A stretch of 9,621 nucleotides of DNA, taken from positions 12,676 to 22,296 of the forward strand of contig PKWC01000118.1 of the NCBI GenBank assembly GCA_003131925.1, given 5' to 3'. The notes under the pieces are model-generated. The model did no database searches. It was not told where the DNA came from and saw only the letters and a list, made by a program, of their open reading frames with translations. Made by a program: the position numbers and the translations under genes. Numbering within the stretch: position 1 is the stretch's first letter; each line of letters starts with the position of its first letter. Shown here in pieces: positions 7,645 to 9,621 of the stretch. The DNA comes from Alphaproteobacteria bacterium. Lineage in GTDB: Bacteria > Pseudomonadota > Alphaproteobacteria > Micropepsales > Micropepsaceae.

Positions 7645-7687
7645 GCACGCCTACGAGCGTGCAAATCCCAATCGGGTTGGGGCATTT
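7645..7687. repeat. Two consecutive hairpins
   Basis: GCACGC (7645-7650) pairs perfectly with GCGTGC (7657-7662) around a 6-nt loop. Directly after, CCCAA (7667-7671) pairs with TTGGG (7677-7681), extendable by AAAT (7663-7666) with ATTT (7684-7687) across a 2-nt bulge. No T-run follows. They may be parts of an older repeat element. Confidence 0.4.
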
Positions 7688-7704
7688 GGACACCAACTGG
7701 CAAT

Positions 7705-7742
7705 TTTCCCCGGACGGCCGTGCCCCTTGTGGGTGAGGGGGC
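7705..7742. repeat. Arm 2 of a diverged 38-bp inverted repeat pair
   Basis: This segment matches the reverse complement of 7343-7380 at 33 of 38 positions; the shared core blocks are TTTCCCCGGAC, TGCCC, GTGGG and GAGGGGGC. It also contains the 8-bp palindrome ACGGCCGT (7714-7721). The complementary outer ends of arm 1 are not present here, so the similarity stops close to the 38 bp. The pattern fits two old copies of one dispersed repeat inserted in opposite orientation. Confidence 0.6.
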
Positions 7743-7845
7743 GCCGCAGACTCCCAACTCTCCAATTTCGATCATCAACCTCCCGTTAATCCTTCCACGC
7801 GAGAATTAGTGCACGCCGCCGTGCGTAACGGGCGATTGCTTGCAC

Positions 7846-7865
7846 GCGCGGGAACTTTTCCGCGC
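7846..7865. repeat. Inverted repeat upstream of the CAP-domain gene
   Basis: GCGCGG (7846-7851) and CCGCGC (7860-7865) are perfect complements, and the pairing can extend inward by a G-T wobble and up to two A-T pairs. It ends 38 nt before the ATG at 7904, so it may be an operator or a hairpin in the 5' untranslated mRNA. There is no direct evidence for either role. Confidence 0.4.
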
Positions 7866-7892
7866 AGGCAGCGTGCGATGGTTCGCCTAGCT

Positions 7893-7896
7893 GGAG
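7893..7896 (+). promoter_or_regulatory. Ribosome-binding site of the CAP-domain gene
   Basis: GGAG lies 7 nt before ATG 7904 but only 1 nt before the in-frame GTG 7898, so it selects the ATG as the start. Confidence 0.7.
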
Positions 7897-7903
7897 CGTG
7901 CGT

Positions 7904-8413
7904 ATGCGTCGTTGCGTTCGGAGTATCGGGCTTTTCGCGGCTGCCCTTATTGCCCTTCATGCATCCGCTTCCGCAGCCTTCACCCAGAGCGAGAAGCGCG
8001 AAATTCTCACCGCGCACAACAGATATCGCGTCGAAGTCGGCGTGCCGTCGCTGAAATGGTCCGACGACCTCGCGGCAACCGCGCTCCAGTGGGCTCGCCA
8101 TCTGTCTGAGGTGCAAGTATTCCAGCACAGCGGCGCGCTCGGAACGGGTGAAAACCTCGCCATGTGGACGGCGGGCCATGCCTCTCTCGCGCAATTGGTC
8201 GATCTGTGGGGTGCGGAGAAACGATTCTTCGTCGAAGCGCATTTTCCCGACGTGTCGAGCCTCGGCGACTGGAGGACTGTCGGGCATTACACCCAGATCG
8301 TCTGGCGCGACACCACCGAAGTCGGCTGCGGACGGGCAACCGGCGGCGGCTACGACTTCCTCGTCTGCCAATATGCTCCGCAGGGCAATTTCATGGGTCG
8401 ACGGGTTTTCTGA
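7904..8413 (+). CDS. Secreted CAP/SCP-domain protein
   Basis: This 169-residue protein has a Sec signal peptide (positively charged MRRCVR, hydrophobic 8-18, probable cleavage after ASASA near residue 24) followed by a single CAP (SCP/PR-1-like) domain. Family signatures are LTAHNRYR (35-42), GENL (82-85), the CAP1 motif GHYTQIVW (127-134) and the CAP2-like VCQYAPQGNF (154-163). The CAP tetrad of the family appears intact as H75, E83, E105 and H128. C142 and C155 could form a disulfide in the periplasm or outside the cell; C4 lies in the signal peptide and is not in a lipobox. Bacterial CAP proteins have no firmly established single activity; metal or lipid binding and envelope roles have been proposed for relatives. 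ATG 7904 is preferred over GTG 7898 because of the GGAG spacing. No anchor or second domain is visible. The next gene is 96 nt downstream on the same strand. Confidence 0.93.
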   Translation: MRRCVRSIGLFAAALIALHASASAAFTQSEKREILTAHNRYRVEVGVPSLKWSDDLAATALQWARHLSEVQVFQHSGALGTGENLAMWTAGHASLAQLVDLWGAEKRFFVEAHFPDVSSLGDWRTVGHYTQIVWRDTTEVGCGRATGGGYDFLVCQYAPQGNFMGRRVF

Positions 8414-8448
8414 GGATCGAGTTCGCTTGGGGTTTGCGGAAGGGCGGG

Positions 8449-8463
8449 CGGTTGGGACAACCG
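8449..8463. repeat. Hairpin between the CAP and DUF4239 genes
   Basis: CGGTTG (8449-8454) and CAACCG (8458-8463) are perfect complements around a GGA triloop. No T-run follows, so it is unlikely to terminate transcription completely. It sits in the 96-nt gap before the DUF4239 gene. Confidence 0.35.
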
Positions 8464-8509
8464 GCACGAATCTCATACGATTGGTCAGCATGATCAACTG
8501 ATTCCTTCC

Positions 8510-9319
8510 ATGACTTTCCTTTACGGCATTCCGGCTCCGCTCCTGCTCCTGCTCGCCTTGGTGGTGGCTGTTGCCGCCGCGGGCGCGGGACAGAGTTTTG
8601 TGCATCGTCGCTTCAGGAGCCAGGACTTCATCGCTCACAATGAGGTCGGCGGCGTCATCATCGCCGTTTCCGGGACCCTGTACGCCGTGATGCTCGGCTT
8701 TCTCACTGTCGCCGTCTGGCAGCACTACATCGAGGCGCGCCAATTGGTGGTCATGGAATCTGATGCCGATATCGATGTCTGGCACACCGCGGTCGGGCTT
8801 GGCGCTCCCGTGCGCGAGCGGGTGCGCAACGACATGATCCGCTATGCGCAGATCATGACGACGCGGGAATGGCCGCTCATGAGACGGGGCGCCTATGACG
8901 AAACCGCCGGCGCAATCGGCATGGATGCGATCGATGCAACCGGCTCGTTCCTGCCTGCCGACATGAGCCAATCGAATGCGCAGGCCGCCACCCTGCAGCA
9001 GCTTACGATCATGCATGACGCCCGCCAGCAGCGGATTGCGATCAATATGAACGGCGTGTCGTGGTTCGAATGGCTCGTCCTGTCGATCGGCGGTACGTGC
9101 ATCGTCTGCTTCTGTTGGCTCTTTGGATTGCGCAACGCCCGCATGCATCTCCTGATGACGTCCACGGTCAGCACGATCATCGTGTCCACGCTGGTTCTGC
9201 TTTTCGAGCTGCAATACCCGTTCCGCAGCGACGTCGGAATCGGCCCCGACGCCTGGATGGGTGCGGTCGACCACATTCACCAGATGCAGTCGGGCATGCT
9301 CATGGATATGCGGCGTTAG
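8510..9319 (+). CDS. DUF4239 (bestrophin-like) membrane protein
   Basis: This 269-residue inner-membrane protein has four predicted helices at about residues 9-30, 47-70, 185-207 and 212-234, and a loop of roughly 115 residues between helices 2 and 3. Family features are HNEVGG (43-48) leading into the second helix with GTLYAVMLGF (55-64), the loop segment TREWPLM, and the C-terminal QYPFRSDVGIGPDAW after the fourth helix. DUF4239 proteins are remotely related to bestrophin anion channels by fold prediction, but no function is established, so transport is only a possibility. Three cysteines cluster in helix 3 (C197, C200, C202). I see no clear Shine-Dalgarno sequence before ATG 8510 (the upstream bases are pyrimidine-rich), so translation may be weak or the gene may depend on the upstream message. 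It follows the CAP gene by 96 nt and precedes lemA by 126 nt. Confidence 0.88.
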   Translation: MTFLYGIPAPLLLLLALVVAVAAAGAGQSFVHRRFRSQDFIAHNEVGGVIIAVSGTLYAVMLGFLTVAVWQHYIEARQLVVMESDADIDVWHTAVGLGAPVRERVRNDMIRYAQIMTTREWPLMRRGAYDETAGAIGMDAIDATGSFLPADMSQSNAQAATLQQLTIMHDARQQRIAINMNGVSWFEWLVLSIGGTCIVCFCWLFGLRNARMHLLMTSTVSTIIVSTLVLLFELQYPFRSDVGIGPDAWMGAVDHIHQMQSGMLMDMRR

Positions 9320-9342
9320 AGCGGTTGTTGAGGGAAATCCAG

Positions 9343-9401
9343 GGTCGCCGCCTTGATGGCGTCGATTGACCGATCCCTCCCAGATCACTGGTGCGGCGAC
9401 C
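9343..9401. repeat. 9-bp inverted repeat between DUF4239 and lemA
   Basis: GGTCGCCGC (9343-9351) and GCGGCGACC (9393-9401) are exact complements separated by 41 nt. It could be a weak long-loop hairpin or a binding site pair ahead of lemA. No T-run follows, so it is a poor terminator. Confidence 0.3.
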
Positions 9402-9434
9402 ATTCAATTCATGTACAAATCCCGCGGGCCAACC

Positions 9435-9438
9435 AGGA
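9435..9438 (+). promoter_or_regulatory. Ribosome-binding site of lemA
   Basis: AGGA lies 7 nt before ATG 9446, which fixes the lemA start. Confidence 0.6.
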
Positions 9439-9445
9439 CAATCCC

Positions 9446-9621
9446 ATGAGTGCTTCAATCCTTATCATCATCGCCTTGGCGCTCGTCGCGCTCTTTGTCA
9501 TGTTCAGCTTCAACCGGCTTGTTGCACTGCGGCAGGCCTGGAAGCGGGCCTTCGCCGACATCGACGTGCAGCTCAAGCAGCGGCACGATCTGATCCCCAA
9601 CCTGGTCGAGACGGTGAAGGG
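9446..9621 (+). CDS. lemA: LemA family protein, 3'-truncated by window end
   Basis: The first 58 complete codons of a LemA protein are visible and the frame is open to the window edge. An N-terminal membrane helix (about residues 4-20) is followed by FNRLVALRQAWKRAFADID and then the family signature QLKQRHDLIPNLVETVK (about 42-58). LemA proteins are anchored by this helix, with a helical-bundle domain in the periplasm or outside the membrane. Their function is poorly defined, although homologues often neighbour TPM-domain or M48 peptidase genes. The complete protein is usually about 185-200 residues, so over two thirds lies beyond the window. An AGGA at 9435 supports this start. Whether it shares a transcript with the DUF4239 gene 126 nt upstream is unclear. 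Confidence 0.95.
   Translation, partial: MSASILIIIALALVALFVMFSFNRLVALRQAWKRAFADIDVQLKQRHDLIPNLVETVK

Larger units (their letters stand above)
7321..7903. other. Repeat-rich intergenic region with no convincing gene
   Basis: These 583 bp between trxA and the CAP-domain gene hold no open frame with a recognisable protein. The short frames on both strands are low-complexity and arginine-rich. Instead the region carries several repeat and hairpin structures listed separately: an opposed pair of 38-bp sequences near each end, a 93-bp palindromic unit in the middle, two short period-8 tandem repeats, and small GC-rich hairpins. Part of it (about 7461-7590) is visibly more AT-rich than the flanking genes. 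It probably separates the addAB-trxA transcript from the CAP gene and must contain the latter's promoter, but I see no convincing -35/-10 pair. Confidence 0.7.

Noticed and set aside
7343..7742. Complete insertion sequence between the two 38-bp arms
   Set aside because: There is no transposase or fragment of one between the arms and no target-site duplication that I can see; only a decayed or non-autonomous element remains possible.
8510..9319. Calling the DUF4239 protein an anion channel
   Set aside because: The relation to bestrophins is remote and no channel residues can be assigned from this sequence, so only the family name is given.
9366..9394. Promoter ahead of lemA with TTGACC as -35
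   Set aside because: At 17 nt spacing the -10 position reads TGGTGC, which is not a credible -10 hexamer.
7775..9403. 542-residue open frame on the - strand across the CAP and DUF4239 genes
   Set aside because: It is antisense to two genes with clear family motifs, its translation is rich in Arg, His and Asp with no recognisable domain, and long antisense frames are expected in GC-rich DNA.

Overview
The window is GC-rich, densely coding DNA, and every supportable gene is on the + strand. The organism is most likely an alphaproteobacterium, probably Hyphomicrobiales/Rhizobiales or a related order. The reason is the run of a MurU-like nucleotidyltransferase, alphaproteobacterial-type addB, addA and trxA, an arrangement typical of that class. 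I cannot name a genus.

Left part (1-7320): one tightly packed, probably co-transcribed block. It holds the 3' end of a sugar-nucleotide (MurNAc-1-phosphate-type) nucleotidyltransferase, then addB 4 nt later, then addA overlapping addB by an ATGA junction, then trxA 37 nt after addA. AddA (UvrD-like helicase plus RecB-type nuclease) and AddB (inactivated helicase fold plus second nuclease) form the end-processing enzyme for double-strand-break repair. The nucleotidyltransferase belongs to cell-wall recycling and TrxA to thiol redox chemistry, so the block is a conserved neighbourhood rather than one pathway. Two sequence oddities stand out: the thioredoxin active site reads CSPC instead of CGPC, and AddB has a single cysteine and therefore cannot hold the four-cysteine iron-sulfur staple of the Bacillus AddB.

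Middle part (7321-7903): about 580 bp with no convincing gene but much structure. It contains two diverged copies of a 38-bp sequence in opposite orientation, a 93-bp palindromic unit with perfect 14-bp ends and internal hairpins, short period-8 tandem repeats, and several small hairpins. It looks like accumulated intergenic repeat elements, and some of it may act as the terminator of the addAB-trxA transcript.

Right part (7904-9621): three envelope-related genes. The first is a secreted CAP/SCP-domain protein with a signal peptide and an intact CAP tetrad. The second is a four-helix membrane protein of the DUF4239 (bestrophin-like) family. The third is the 5' end of lemA, cut by the window edge. 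Their shared role is unknown.

I found no mobile-element gene, CRISPR array, tRNA or rRNA, and nothing that amounts to a clearly new multi-gene system. The items most worth a second look are the structured repeats at 7321-7903 and the CSPC thioredoxin.
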